The notes: generated from the letters alone by a model not told the origin. DNA of 64,000 bases from Bonia amplexicaulis (GCA_036346245.1 CM070758.1:1984001-2048000), one strand, 5' to 3'; positions 1 to 10,796 are shown, numbered from the stretch's first letter. Made by a program: numbers and translations.

Positions 1-182
1 AAATTTTGATTAGTACACAAATTACTTTTAGAAATTTTCAAACTTGATTTTTGGCAAAGGAAATTAACTTAAAGTTTTAAATTCAAGCAAGGCTTTTGGG
101 AAACTTTTAAACATGCACCAAAATTTTGAAACTCATGAAAACTATGCAAGTTTTATTTGGAAGCCAATTTTGGGCTGTTACA
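1..182 (-). mobile_element. Ty3/gypsy (Tekay/Del-like) LTR, 5' part, cut by window edge
   Basis: Read on the minus strand this starts TGTAACAGCCC at base 182 and runs off the window. The same opening begins the solo LTR at 9861. It is AT-rich like the first part of Tekay/Del LTRs. Bases 183-200 on the minus strand form a TAATGGGGTAGGTTT-type polypurine tract directly before the LTR, so this is a 3' LTR with internal DNA to its right. Lineage is assigned from the LTR opening and the PPT context only. Confidence 0.6.
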
Positions 183-345
183 AAACCTACCCCATTAAAA
201 GGAATCTAGCCCCGAGATGGAGAGGAAGAAGGTTCTACCTCTCTTCTTGGTGGAGAAGAAGAGAATTTAAGCGCACAATGAGTATTGCACTAGGCCAACT
301 GACGCTTGAGCTGACAGACTCATAGGCGCCTTTACCTCCCACTCC
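183..345 (-). mobile_element. 3' internal tail and PPT of the left-edge gypsy element
   Basis: On the minus strand a purine-rich AAAAAAAAAAAGGAGTGGGAGG stretch lies near 335-356, and a G-rich tract (TTTTAATGGGGTAGGTTT) abuts the LTR at 182. No reading frame with recognisable polymerase motifs remains. It is probably the last part of a truncated Tekay/Del-type element. Its right boundary is not visible. Confidence 0.4.
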
Positions 346-489
346 TTTTTTTTTTTTGCATCCCTAGTGACTAAATAGACTTCAACTTAGCTAAATTATC
401 CTGGTGACTAAAAGCTCTTGGATAACATATGCATGAACAGTGGTGTCAACAATAAAACAAGCATTCATTTTCTCAATATTATCTAGTTA

Positions 490-860
490 CATAAGAATGT
501 GCAAATCTCAATTTGTCTAGCTCAGAATGCAACACAACACATGAATCACAAACATCATCATCAGGATTAAAGACTTGAGCCTAGCTACTTCAACATTCAG
601 ATTTTCAATAACGAAGTCCTGATTCTTCAACTTCTTGCATTTTCTCAAATCTTTGTCCAAGCACACAATAACATGAGACAACTCATTGTACAAGGGCTTT
701 ACCTCATTCGAATCGCTGTAGAAATCATCCTTCCCAGAGGCGTCCTCGCTGCTCGCCATGAGGCACATGCCGATGAAATCTTGTGCCTTCTTCTTGCCTC
801 GTGGATCATCCTCGTCGTCCTCGGTCCCCAAGTCAACATGCGACTTGCTATCGTTTCTAC
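490..860 (-). pseudogene. Ty1-copia Gag relic (acidic segment plus coiled coil)
   Basis: The minus-strand frame has an acidic run (GTEDDEDDP), then DFIGMCLMASSE, then DFYSDSNEV and a coiled-coil-like segment. This matches, in the same order, the post-knuckle part of Gag in the copia elements at 10797-21932 and 41781-53121 (GDDFSGMCFMALEGE, YSDSDEV, coiled coil). No LTR, protease or polymerase is nearby, so it is an orphan fragment. The segment is bounded by sequences that could act as an acceptor (TTTTTGTAG near 858) and a donor (GAG/GTAAAG near 700). A captured exon cannot be excluded, but the protein frame is clearly gag-derived. Confidence 0.6.
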
Positions 861-1686
861 AAAAAGCAACTACAACGTAAAACTATGTGCTAACTGTTAC
901 TGTAGGAATAAACATTTTATTCTGGAGACCTTTTCAATCCAACACTTCCAATCCCACTCCCACTTTAGGGAAAACTAAAATATCTAATTAGACAAAACCA
1001 TTCATTACCACTTCTTGCCCTCACAAATACAGATTGCAAACTGACACAAGCATTAACCTAAGCTACTCCAGCAAGAACTGTGAATGGCCAATGCATTTCA
1101 AAATTCAAATCAGCCAAGTTTCTTACAAGTCGACATAATCATATTATGCTGGTTTTTCCAACAAGATTGAACTCCCCGGGTAATGAATCTGACCAATTGG
1201 ACACTTGCCTCGTTTCGATTAGTGTGTGGTTGCAGTCTAAACATCAATAACTTCCATCTAGTTAACACAAAAAGACAAAGCAAAATACACACATAACAAA
1301 TAAGAAAAATCAAACGGAAAATTGGATCTAGAACAAAGATGGATCAATCGTCCCTGCCACATCAGTTGTAGTTTTCCTAGTTCCTTTTGGCAATCACCAG
1401 AGCAAAGATGGACCAGAAAACAAAACGCCACTGATTTCCCTACCGCACCACAAGTAATTTTCCCGCAATCACTCCTCGCGAATTGTCCCAAATTCTACGA
1501 CATGCAAATACTTAACCGCCCCCAAATCAACGCGTTCCCAATTCTCACATGTAAAACCCAAGAAATCGCTGTTAAACAACGAAATCAAGCGCAAACACTA
1601 GGTACTGGGAACCAATATTAGATCGCGGGCAGGCAAGCAAACCGACTGATTCTTCACGGAGACGACATTAACGAGGAGGAAGCCGC
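861..1686. other. Intergenic or intron-like stretch without recognisable gene
   Basis: No conserved protein frame is seen on either strand; the short open frames lack motifs. If the minus-strand candidate gene starting near 7638 is real, this could be the continuation of its first intron beyond the gypsy insertion. That is inference from position only. Confidence 0.3.
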
Positions 1687-2105
1687 TGTCAGATCCCCGT
1701 CGGAGAGTCACTCCTGAAAAGGATAGGAGAGAATCGAAGTTTGGGAAGAAAAGAAAACGGAAAAGCGGCGGAGATAAGCTAGGCTACAGAACAAACTAGT
1801 TAGGGCTGTGTAAATTCATTACCATCTTTATTCACGGAAAGGTATATATATATATATGAGTACATAATTTCATATTAGCTGCTAACAGAGTTTACAAAGG
1901 TTTCACCCTGATTAGCATAATGCTTAACCATCTTACATGTAAAATTATTTAAATGTGTAAACCCCTTCACAGCGGAAGTCATCCTGGCCGTTGATGATTG
2001 TCGCATAGGTAAGAAAACATCATGTCTGCCCATCATATCTGAACGAAACGTTATTCTTCAGACCTTCTTATCTCTGCGATTCTTCAGCGATCTCCGGTTG
2101 TGACA
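1687..2105 (-). repeat. Gypsy element 1, 3' LTR
   Basis: 419 bp, TG...CA-bounded. It aligns with 7088-7516 over its length, including the short TA run, which is expanded in the other copy. It retains CTG/CAG sites that read CG in the partner LTR. Confidence 0.9.
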
Positions 2106-2121
2106 GTTCCTCCCCCTCAAC
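2106..2121 (-). promoter_or_regulatory. Gypsy element 1 polypurine tract
   Basis: The minus strand reads TTGAGGGGGAGGAAC directly before the 3' LTR, the expected plus-strand priming site. Confidence 0.8.
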
Positions 2122-2479
2122 AACATACTTGTCCCCAAGTATTTTCTTCAGGAAACCATGCTTTGATAGTCTGTGAATAAAACTCTGGGAATGTACCTTT
2201 GATGAAGTCTGCGCCTTCCCACGATGCGTCTTCTGGAGGCAAGTTAATCCATTGAATTAACCACTGTGTAACCAACTGATTACGGCGGGGTAAAGCTCTC
2301 GTCTCCAGCACAGAAACAGGTTCAGTCTTAATTTTCCCATCTTTGCTAACAAGCGGTAGATCCGGCTCGCACGCGATCGGTCCACAATGCCTTTTGAGCT
2401 GGCTCACATGGAACACCGGATGGATTCCTACCCCTTCTAGCAACTGTAACTTATAAGCAACATTACCCATCTTTTGCAT
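2117..2479 (-). pseudogene. Integrase C-terminus with chromodomain, gypsy element 1
   Basis: Contains GVGIHPVFHVSQLKRH, the usual link after the integrase core, and then a chromodomain-like end (LETRALPRRNQLVTQ, IQWINLPPEDASWEGADFI). Chromodomains at this place define plant chromoviruses and are thought to guide integration to marked chromatin. The frame ends beside the PPT. Confidence 0.85.
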
Positions 2480-2554
2480 TATCCGAAACGGTCCATAAAA
2501 CTTGCTAATAAGCTTTAGTGTATGCTTAAGGCCGAAGGCGTTAGCTCTATACGG

Positions 2555-3295
2555 CTACAGTTTTAGGTACACCATATCTCCCACCTTGAACTGTCTCTCG
2601 CAGCGATTCATATCAGCATATTTTTTTATCCTTGCTTGAGCTTGGGCTAAATTTTCCTTTAGTCTTTTGAGCATAATTTGCTTCTCTTGCAGGAAGTCCT
2701 TGACTTCTTCTTCCTTTGGACTGGACCGCCACCTCATTAATCATAGGTGGGAAATCCATATAATGCTTGAAAGGAGAGATTTTGAGGAAGTGTGGAAAGT
2801 GGTGTTATACCACCACTGGCAAGAGTCGACCAAGATGCCCATCTTTTCGGCTCATGAAATGCCATACATCTAAGATACGTCTCTAAACATTGATTAACTC
2901 TTTCGGTTTGTCCGTCCGTTTGCGGGTGGTACGCTGTGCTAAACCTCAAATCCACCTTCAGGGCTTTAAATAGTTCTTGCCACAGCCTGCTAGTGAAGAT
3001 TATGTCCCTGTCTGTCACTATAGCCGAAGGAAAGCCGTGTAATTTGAAAATATTGTCAATGAAAGCCTTGGTGATGATTGAACCGAATATGGGTGCATTA
3101 GAGGATAAAATGTGCATATTTAGTAAATCTGTCCACAACTACTAAAATCACCTCATAGCCTTTGGATTTTGGCATTCCTTCTATGAAATCCATGGAAATA
3201 TGGGTCCACGCCTGGGACAGGTAGTGGTTCCAAAAGACCCAGGTAGTGGCAATGTTCAGATTTTGCTCGTTGACAAATGGCGCAATTTCGAACAA
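2555..3295 (-). pseudogene. Integrase core of gypsy element 1
   Basis: Two overlapping broken frames carry the DDE core: ISMDFIEGMPKSKG (first Asp), IVTDRDIIFTS (second Asp) and TAYHPQTDGQTERVNQ (Glu). The segment VGDMVYLKL follows. A frameshift within 3098-3138 and another near 2737 disrupt it. This is the strand-transfer enzyme of the element, now inactive as written. Confidence 0.85.
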
Positions 3296-5165
3296 AGGTT
3301 TGTACTTCTTTCTTTAATCCTGGGCAATAGAACAGATTCTTAATCCTCTGATAAGTTGCTACCATACCTGAATGACCTCCTACTACCGAAGAGTGAAATG
3401 AGTTGATGATGTTTTGCCTCAATTCCACATCCTCTCCTACATAAATTCTTCCTTTATAGCGCAGCACTCCGGAATGAAGAGTATACTCCGACTGTAATCC
3501 TGGCGCTAAAGTGAGTTGTTCCATCAATTCTTTGCAATGAGTATCCGAAGTATAGCTGTGCTCAATAGTTTCAATCCAGGATGGGACCGCCATTGATATC
3601 GCCAGTAGTTCAGAATCCCTTCTAGAAAGTGCATCTGCGGCCCTGTTTTCCTTTCCTCTTTTATACTCAATGGTATAGTCAAATTCAAGTAGCCTCAACA
3701 TGAGTTTATGCTGAATTCCTTCTCCAATTTTCTGCTCCGCCATAAACTTGAGACTCTGTTGATCAGTTTTAATAATCAGTCTTGTTCCTAAAAAATAGTG
3801 CCTCCACCTCTTCAAGGATTCAATTATCGCTAAGGCCTCTTTGTCGTAGGTAGAAAGTGTTGCATTCTTCACTCCCAGGGTTTTGCTAAAATAAGCAATG
3901 GGTCTCCCCTTCTGCATTAAGACTGCGCCGATTCCTTTTGCACATGCATCAGTCTCTAATGTGAAAGAATCAGTAAAGTCTGGGAGTATTAGAACGGGAG
4001 CAATAGTTAAACTAAGTTTCAACTCTTCAAAAGCTTCATCTTGCGGTCTTCCCCAACAAAAACCTTCTTTTCTTAACATATCATGTAGGGGTCGGCAAAT
4101 CAGCCCATAGTCTTTGATGAATCGTCTATAATATCCAGTCATTCCTAGAAAACTCCTTAGTTGAGATACATTTTGAGGTTTGGGCCATTCTTTGACTGCA
4201 GCAATCTTCTTGGGGTCGGTGGCTACTCCTTGCTCAGATATAATATGACCCAGGTACTCCACATGTGTCACCGCAATTACACACTTGTTAATATTAGCAA
4301 ACAGTCCTTGCTGATTCAGTGTATCCAGCACTATAGAGAGGTGCTGCAGGTGTTCTTCCTCACTTTTGCTATACACAAGTATGTCGTCGAAGAAAACCAA
4401 GATAAACTTCCTCAAGTATTTAGCAAAGATGGTGTTCATCAAGGATTGAAAAGTAGCGGGAGCATTTGTTAACCCAAAGGGCATGACCAGATACTCAAAA
4501 TGCCCTAAATAAGTTCTAAAGGTTGTTTTGCAAATGTCTTCTTGCCTCATTCGTATTTGATGGTAACCAGATTTCAAATCCAATTTGCTAAAAATGGTTG
4601 CCCCATGTAACTCATCCAATAAATCTTCAATAACCGGGATGGGATACTTGTTTTTGATAGTCATTGCATTTAGCTTTCGGTAATCAACACACAACCTCCA
4701 CGAGCCATCTTTCTTCTTGACAAGAATGGCTGGAGAAGCAAAGGGACTGGAGCTGGGTCTGATTATCGAAGAATCCAGCAATTTGTGAATTTGCTGTTCC
4801 ATTTCAGTCTTTAATTGATGTGGAACTCGATATGGCCGTATATTAGGTGGATCAGCTCCTTCTTTGAGTGGAATTGAGTGATCACACCTTCTCTCTGGAG
4901 GTAACTCATGGGGGTCTTCAAACACCTCTGAGTACGAGCCCAGAAGAGACTGGAACCGAGGTTTCACTAATGTAGGTCCCTCTGGTGATGTTGGGGGTTG
5001 GAAATCAATCAAATACCCACAACAAATCTCTTTCTTTAATACCTTAGTCCAGCCCTTCAGACTTAACATCTTCAGCGGAGGAGTAGGATGACTGTCAATA
5101 AAGATTACTTCCGTGACGCCGTCCTTATAAATGGCCAGTTTCCTTGTCTTCAAATTCAAACTCAC
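3153..5165 (-). pseudogene. Reverse transcriptase, RNase H and integrase zinc domain of gypsy element 1
   Basis: A 670-codon open frame. In order it has the RT core (LCVDYRKLN, KLDLKSGYHQIRM, VMPFGLTNAPATFQ and the catalytic VFFDDILVYS), RNase H (FTLETDACAKGIGAVL, STYDKEALAI, KTDQQSLKF) and the integrase HHCC zinc-binding segment (GGHSGMVATYQRI to NCAICQRAK). A frameshift near 3250 then moves to the integrase core frame. The RT catalytic aspartates are retained. This is the best preserved part of the element. Confidence 0.9.
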
Positions 5166-5174
5166 AGGGCTATG

Positions 5175-5531
5175 TCAATACAACCAGTCACATCCCAACA
5201 CCATATCGTACCCCTTGAGTGGTAGCACTTTGAAAGAGTTTCTAAATCTCTCTTCCCCAATGCAGTAATCTGTATCTGCTATGTATGAACCCGTTAAAAG
5301 AGTTGCTCCCCCTGCTACAGTGACCTTTTGTAGAGGAATAATCTGAATTTTGCAAGAGGTTTGAGTAGCGAAAGTGAGATCAACGAAAGTATGAGTACTA
5401 CCACTATCCAAAAATGCCACTCCTTTCTTACCCCCGATGTTCACCTCAAGGGTATAAGTGGATATTTCCATCGACCCTCTAATCGCGTGAAGGAAATATG
5501 CATTAACTGTCCCTCTGAGTCGGAGTGACAA
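5175..5531 (-). pseudogene. Aspartic protease of gypsy element 1
   Basis: The retropepsin active-site motif AFLDSGSTHTFVD is present, followed by ATLLTGSYI and the flap-like LKGYDMVLGCDWLY. An in-frame TGA follows GCDWLY where element 2 has CGG (GCDWMYRHSP). The frame then resumes directly into the reverse transcriptase. It is one part of a Gag-Pol polyprotein, not a separate gene. Confidence 0.8.
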
Positions 5532-6918
5532 GAATGCTTTTCTAGATCATCCGGTTGCCCTCCTTCCTGTTCTGGGGATGCTTCTTCGCCCTCCCCTGTC
5601 ATTAGGTTCATCTGCTGATATTGTTTGCACTTGTGCCCCAAAAACCATTTGCCTCCACAATACCTGCATACCCCAGGTGTGAATGGCTTAGGAGCTGTCT
5701 CTTTCTTCTGGGCGGTAGCTTCGACAAGAGATTTACTTCTAGCAGCGGTGGAGAAGTTTTTGTTCTGTCCCATAATAACATTATGAACATTTTTCCTGGC
5801 TACTATACTAGCCCCCTTTTCCATGTCTTTAGCCATCCAATAGGCCTCGCATAAGCTCAGTGGCTTCAAAGGTTTGAGATAATGTTTGATGTCATTTCTC
5901 AACCCATTCACAAAACACTTGACAAAGAAGTGAGGGTTCGCAAAGGGTTTTCACTCTGGTAGACTTCCGTGAGCTCTTCAAATTTGTCTATATAATCAGA
6001 AACATTTAAGTTATATTGCTTCACCGAATGAAATTTCTCAAGCACTTCATAACCGCTATGTTGAGCGAAGCGGTCACAAACCATAGCACAAAAGTCTGGC
6101 CAGGGAGGAGGATTCCAAAGCAATCCAGTGCTTCTTAACCACCGATCAGCCCTTCCCACCATGTACAACTGAGCTAAATCAAACTTGGCTTCATCTGGGA
6201 CATTAGCCATAGCGAAATATGTCTCACTTTGTCGAATCCACTCTAGAGGCTCACCTCCATCAAACCTAGGGAAATCCAGCTTAGGGCCTTTTGCAATGGT
6301 TCTATAGAAACTATGAATCCTCTCGTTACTGGGATTGGGATTCCACTGTCGAGCATGGTACTGAAATTGTGGCTGATTCATGTAATTACTCGGATTAGGG
6401 TACCACTGTCTTGTTAAGGGTGGATCAAGGTTGGAGTTCAAATTGTTCAAAGCAGGGGAAACTCGAGGGGAAAACGGCAACTGATTTTGACCCTCCCTTT
6501 GATCTTCTTGAAAAACCCGTAGAGGGAGAGGGTAATTACCTTCAGGTGTGCCAATTAATCGAACCCCTTGTGTACTGTTGAGGTTGACCTGTCTCAGATC
6601 TTCGATTCTCTGTGTCACCTCCATGTCCATTTCTCCCGATTGAGCTAAGTCCTGCAGACTCCTTGATTCCTCTATAGGCCGTAAGTCGGGGGCGCCCCTT
6701 CCAATCGTCTGTTTGGTTGCTCTTCTTTGGGAGTTCACTAACCCCTACAGCAGTGATTCCATCCGATTCATTTGGTCTTGCATCCCGATCACCTGTTTTT
6801 GTAGATCTCCCATCTGGCATTGTACCACATCTGCCTTGTATCCGGCTTCCAAAGCTTCTTGCCTAACCGCTGTGAGCTCAGATGCGTCGGCTTCATTCCT
6901 GGGTATGGATTTAGTCAT
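5480..6918 (-). pseudogene. Gag of gypsy element 1
   Basis: The probable start is the ATG at 6918 (MTKSIPRNEADASEL). The frame carries a coiled-coil-like N-terminus, a retrotransposon Gag domain around LDFPRFDGGEPLEWI, and a plant-chromovirus zinc knuckle CRYCGGKWFLGHKCK. An in-frame TAG at 6745-6747 interrupts it after about 57 codons. A frameshift near 5940 separates the capsid-like part from the part containing MNGLRNDIKHYLKP, and another near 5480 separates Gag from protease. In element 2 the same region reads through into protease, so the family makes a fused Gag-Pol. Confidence 0.8.
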
Positions 6919-7074
6919 CTTCTCCCAGATCGGTGTGAGATTTAGGGATTTTACCACGGATGATTCCGGAACCTTCACCACACACCAATCTCTAGCCGCA
7001 CAAAGTCGAAGGCGATCGGTCCTTTTCTATGAGACGAAGTTCCCAACTCGATCGATTTCTCCAAGGATCGCCGA

Positions 7075-7087
7075 GCTCTGATACCAA
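7075..7087 (-). promoter_or_regulatory. Gypsy element 1 primer-binding site
   Basis: The minus strand reads TTGGTATCAGAGC immediately after the 5' LTR. This is complementary to the 3' end of plant initiator tRNA-Met and is the standard reverse-transcription primer site of this group. Confidence 0.85.
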
Positions 7088-7236
7088 TGTCAGATCCCCG
7101 TCGGAGAGTCACTCCTGAAAAGGATAGGAGAGAATCAAGTTTGGGAAGAAAAGAAAACGCGGAGCGGCGGAGATAAGCTAGGCTACTGAACAAACTAGTT
7201 AGGGCTATGTAAATTCATTACCATCTTTATTCACGG

Positions 7237-7280
<44 letters not shown>

Positions 7281-7516
7281 TACATAATTCCATATTAGCG
7301 CTAACAATACATAAAGGTTTCACCAGATTAGCATAATGCTTAACCATCTTACATGTAAAATTATTTAAATGTGTAAACCCTTCACAGTGAAGTCATCCCG
7401 GCCGTTGATGATTGTCGATAGGTAAGAAAACATCCTGTCGCCCATCATATCCGAACGAAACGTTATTCTTCGACCTTCTTATCTCTCGCGATTCTTCACG
7501 ATCTCCGGTTGTGACA
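7088..7516 (-). repeat. Gypsy element 1, 5' LTR
   Basis: 429 bp partner of 1687-2105, with a longer (TA)n run near 7242-7277. Several CTG/CAG sites of the other LTR appear here as CG with a base missing (see findings). It lies 19 bases inside a candidate minus-strand splice donor at 7535. Confidence 0.9.
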
Positions 7517-7535
7517 ACAAGTATGTAGAACTTAC

Positions 7536-7638
7536 CGGCGGCGAGCAAGACGATGGAACGCGAAGCGGGCGAGGAGAAGCGCACGACGCGGCGTGCGCTG
7601 GGCGCCATCGACGCAACCCTCAACGGTAAGAGGAGCAT
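7536..7638 (-). CDS. Candidate first coding exon of an unidentified gene (organelle-presequence-like)
   Basis: On the minus strand an ATG at 7638 (with a second in-frame ATG at 7608) opens a frame starting MLLLPLRVASMAPSARRVVR. It is rich in Arg, Ser and Ala and has no acidic residue, like a mitochondrial or plastid presequence. The frame reaches CTCGCCGCCG/GTAAGT, a strong splice donor at 7535, leaving phase 1. Upstream are a telo-box and three TGGGCC boxes. Gypsy element 1 begins 19 bases inside the intron. No downstream exon could be recognised beyond the insertion, so the product is unknown. A GC-rich plus-strand frame overlaps the same DNA and is judged less likely. Confidence 0.35.
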
Positions 7639-7718
7639 CCGGTCGTTGCCGACACCACTCCTCCGCGGAGGTCGAATCGCCGGAGGGAGAAGGATTACCA
7701 GCAAGGATGAGGAGGAGA

Positions 7719-7830
7719 TTAGGGTTAGCAAGGGAGGAGGAGATGGGGAATTTTGGAATACAAAGTACAAACAATTGTTATGGTGGCCTTAGTTGGGCCG
7801 TATTAATGGGCCTATTTGGGCCGTAGCCGA
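7719..7830 (-). promoter_or_regulatory. Housekeeping-type promoter with TGGGCC (site II) boxes and telo-box
   Basis: Three TGGGCC-type motifs lie at about 7794, 7807 and 7816. A minus-strand AACCCTAA telo-box is at 7719-7726. This pairing is typical of grass promoters for translation, mitochondrial and cell-division genes. Site II boxes work in either direction, so orientation is taken from the exon-like frame at 7536-7638. Confidence 0.45.
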
Positions 7831-8011
7831 AGCCATATGGAAAAGAACTCTTCCCAGCATTTTGCATTTTTGTTCTTAGGCATTTTTCCTCTCTCACAAA
7901 GTTCAGTTCACTCTTCCATCAACAAAGAGAGAGAGAGAGATCAGTTCATATCCCTTTCACAGTACAAAAAACTCTCTCATGGTCATCCTCTGCTCACGCA
8001 GGTTGCTGGGG

Positions 8012-8075
8012 CAGATTTTGACACCGCTTCAAACAGCTTCAGTTTCAGATTTTGACACCGCTTCAAACAGCTACA
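8012..8075 (+). repeat. Short tandem duplication, 34-bp period
   Basis: The block CAGATTTTGACACCGCTTCA occurs at 8012 and again at 8046. No gene is recognised around it (7840-8190). Confidence 0.7.
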
Positions 8076-8190
8076 AGAAGAGTCTTGCAGTAGCTGGTCA
8101 TCCACAAGACCACAACATGCAAAAGAAAAGCTCTCCCTGAAGGGAATGCCTGATGAACCCATTGCAACAAACATAGCATTTGCGGGTCTC

Positions 8191-8648
8191 TAGGTAGTGC
8201 TCATTTGAGCTTCTAGCTTAAAACATAAATATTAAGGTAGTGCTTATTTGAGCTTCTAGCTTAAAACATAATTTTTTTTACAGTGTTTGGCACTGTTTCA
8301 AGCTTGTTTTGGTATTGTAGCTATTGTAATTTTTTTACGTAATTAAATATAAAAAAGAAAAAAGTCACGTCATCACGAACAATGCAAAGTAATAACGAGA
8401 AAAAGAAAAGGCAAAAAAAGCCCCCAAAAGGCAAAAAACTAAAAAACTAAACTAAGCTGCCGTAAACTTTTTTTCATAATTAAATATAAAAAAAGTTATA
8501 TCATCACGAACAATACAAAGGAATAACAAGAAAAAAGAAAAAGCAAAAAAGCCTCCAAAAGACAAAAAAATCAGAAAAAAGACAAAACTAAAAAGTTACA
8601 AGTTAGAAGCTCGAAGCTAAAAGCTTAAGCCCACTGGAACAGCGCTCT
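8191..8648. mobile_element. MITE, probably hAT-like, with duplicated terminal segment
   Basis: The left end repeats twice (TTTGAGCTTCTAGCTTAAAAC near 8204 and 8245). The right end has the roughly inverted TTAGAAGCTCGAAGCTAAAAGC. The interior (ACGTAATTAAATATAAAAA, CATCACGAACAATGCAAAG) is shared with the MITE copies at 38085, 62988 and 63550. There is no coding capacity. Confidence 0.55.
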
Positions 8649-9110
8649 TTTTTCAGTTGTATCTTTGTTCTCAAAGCATACCTTCTGATGTGTTGAAATC
8701 ACAAGTAGTGTGTGTAACTAGTGTTGGGATCGGCAGATTCTGAATTTATGTACTGGGCTAATTTTGACCAGCCCGGCCCATCTATATGTGTTGGAACACG
8801 ATATTGCCATTAGGAGAAGATTACTTCTATTTGTCCCGTTTGTGTCCCAGTGCCCTTTGCAGGTGTTTATATAGAGGCACAATCAAATCTTACACGTCGA
8901 TCGATTCTTACATCTATGTTATGTATCTCCTACGCTAATGCTTTGATATATCAAAATACTAATATTTGATATCGTGTTAGACTGCAAATAAATGATATCT
9001 GATTTTGCACCTTTGTATATATGTACTCTATCGTGTTCCAACACATTCATTGGTTGCTAATTTTCTTATACCAATTAATCGGCTGCTAATTAAGGTTTCA
9101 TGGATTGGAC
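8649..9110 (-). pseudogene. Defensin-like locus relic: promoter and start only
   Basis: The minus strand shows a TATA box (CTATATAAACACC) and the leader GACAAATAGAAGTAATCTTCTCC, followed by ATGGCAATATC. This is the same promoter-leader-ATG order as the DEFL pseudogene at 29290. The coding exon is replaced after about ten bases by DNA like that at 34220-34460 (TTGTTCTCAAAGC..., TTGACCAG...GGGCCCGGCCC-type). The flank at 9050-9110 (CTTATACCAATTAATC, TTTCATGGATTGGACCGACC) is the conserved upstream block of the array. Confidence 0.55.
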
Positions 9111-9363
9111 CGACCCTTGCCTGGGCTCGCTTGTTACTCGGCATCGAATTTGCTGCAAGTAGATCTATCGATGCATACTTATTCACCATTACATGCAAAG
9201 GATCGATGGATCATGGTTATCCCGACGTACGAATATATAGAGATGAACCAAATATATATAAGAGATTCAACGTACGGTAACTATACTCTGCATTATTTTG
9301 CCATGGTTATCCATAGGGCAAAAAAAAAAAACTTCCCCATGATTCAGGAGTAGTTTGATAACA

Positions 9364-9753
9364 TGTCAGAACCGGTGAAGCTGACGAGGGGAAAAGAGAC
9401 CTGAAGAAAAACGCTTCTAAGTCCCAGCTCAATTCCACTGACAGCCAGGATGTTTCCGATTGCGCTGGGAGGATATCAACGCTCCAGATCACTTTCGGCA
9501 ATAGTCGGTTAAATAATCTAATGATCATGCTTGGATTAGGCTTAATGTTATGTTAATCTGGATGTAATCACTGTAATTCTCGCTTAGACTTTAATGCTTG
9601 AGTATGTACTCATATATACCCTTGTGCCGGAGGGAGGAAATATATCTCTCACTACGCAGTCACTTTAGCATAAACTGTAGCCCTAGCTTATCATGTAGCT
9701 GTTCCTCTCAACTTTCCCCTCTCCTCTATGTCCCAAATCTGACTCCTTATCAC
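9364..9753 (+). repeat. Gypsy element 2, 5' LTR, truncated at its 3' end
   Basis: It matches 28051-28440 almost base for base, then breaks at CTCCTTATCAC. The partner continues with CCTTGGTTCGGATCTCC and ends TGACA. Here GTAGC filler leads directly into gag codons. Confidence 0.9.
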
Positions 9754-9757
9754 GTAG

Positions 9758-9860
9758 CCGAGGAATGAAGTGGAGGCATCCGAGCTCACGACAGTCAGGC
9801 AAGAAGCTTTAGAGGCTAGTTACAAGGCGGACGTGGTACAGCGCCAAATGGGAGATTTAC
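9758..9860 (+). pseudogene. Gag N-terminal piece of gypsy element 2 before the insertion
   Basis: Reads PRNEVEASELTTVRQEALEA and on to QRQMGDL, colinear with element 1 Gag. It stops at the target site TTTAC (9856-9860); the frame resumes at 23340 with QKQVMGMQDHMNRME. The start codon is lost in the upstream deletion. Confidence 0.85.
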
Positions 9861-10796
9861 TGTAACAGCCCAGCTGTTATTTTCAAATTTCAGTATAAAA
9901 AATATATACTAATAAATAAAAATAAAATAATATTAATTTAATTTAAAATAAAAATAAGTGTTCTTGGATTTCATAAAATTTGGAGATTTCTTTTTGCCGT
10001 TTTTAGCCTATTCAAAAAAGTTTTTCCTAAAAAGTAATTTGACTAAAAACATAAAACTATTATCAAATAAAAGTTATTGGTAAATTTGGTAAAGGAACTA
10101 TTTCAAATTAAGTATTTGAAAGCATTTGGCTTTTATTTGGATTTTCTGTGATTTTCTGGAGTTATTTGGAGTTATCTGGATTTTATTTCAAAGCCTAAAA
10201 GCAAGAAAATATATTTTAAATATTTTCTTCAAGCTCAAAAGAATTTATTTAGCCTTTTCCAAGCTTCCCAAAATTTTATAGTAATTTTTGAGATTTTCTA
10301 AAATTTTAAAATCAACTTTAAAGCTAAAGGGTATTTTTGTAAAAGCTAAAAGAACAATCTTGAGTTGAAAATATTTTTAGAAAGTCTAAAAATGTTTTAT
10401 AGAATTTTTGGGAATTTTTTGGAACAAAAATCAATTTTTGAAGTTGAAAAGGTATTTTTATAAAATATTAAAAAGGCCAAAATGATTTAACAATATTTTT
10501 CCTAAGTATAAAATGTCTCCAGGGATTTTCTGGAATTTTTCTAGAATTTTTAATCATTATTTGATATTTTTCAAGTTTTTATAAATATTCCTCCTTTTTT
10601 CTGAAATGTTAATCCGAAATTTAAATCCGGATTAACCTCGTGCCGACACGTGTCGTGATCTGGTTAATCCATCTTTTCCTTGTTAATCTCGGCCGTCCGT
10701 TGTCACTTAAACCCCCTACGGCCAAGATCTCCTACCTTGCCACGTGTCAAGAATCTAACCGCCCACTCCCTTCCTCTCTCTTCTCTCTCTTGCAAG

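Larger units (their letters stand above)
1687..7516 (-). mobile_element. Ty3/gypsy chromovirus element 1, full structure but coding-decayed
   Basis: Two LTRs (1687-2105 and 7088-7516) begin TGTCA and end TGACA. They enclose a PBS complementary to initiator tRNA-Met next to the right LTR, a PPT next to the left LTR, and a minus-strand order gag, protease, RT, RNase H, integrase, chromodomain. The terminal chromodomain marks it as a chromovirus. It is the same family as the element at 9364-28474. Coding is broken by a TAG in gag, a TGA after the protease and several frameshifts, so it is not autonomous. The five bases outside the ends (GCCGC on the left, ACAAG on the right) do not match, so no target-site duplication is visible. 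This points to rearrangement or strong decay of the flanks. Confidence 0.9.

Noticed and set aside
673..978. Plus-strand frame opposite the copia gag relic
   Set aside because: It is the antisense shadow of the gag-derived minus frame.
7553..7792. Plus-strand frame MEREAGEEKRTTRRALGAID
   Set aside because: It overlaps the minus-strand exon and promoter. Its composition is explained by the GC-rich opposite strand, and the TGGGCC boxes and telo-box sit at the minus-strand start side.
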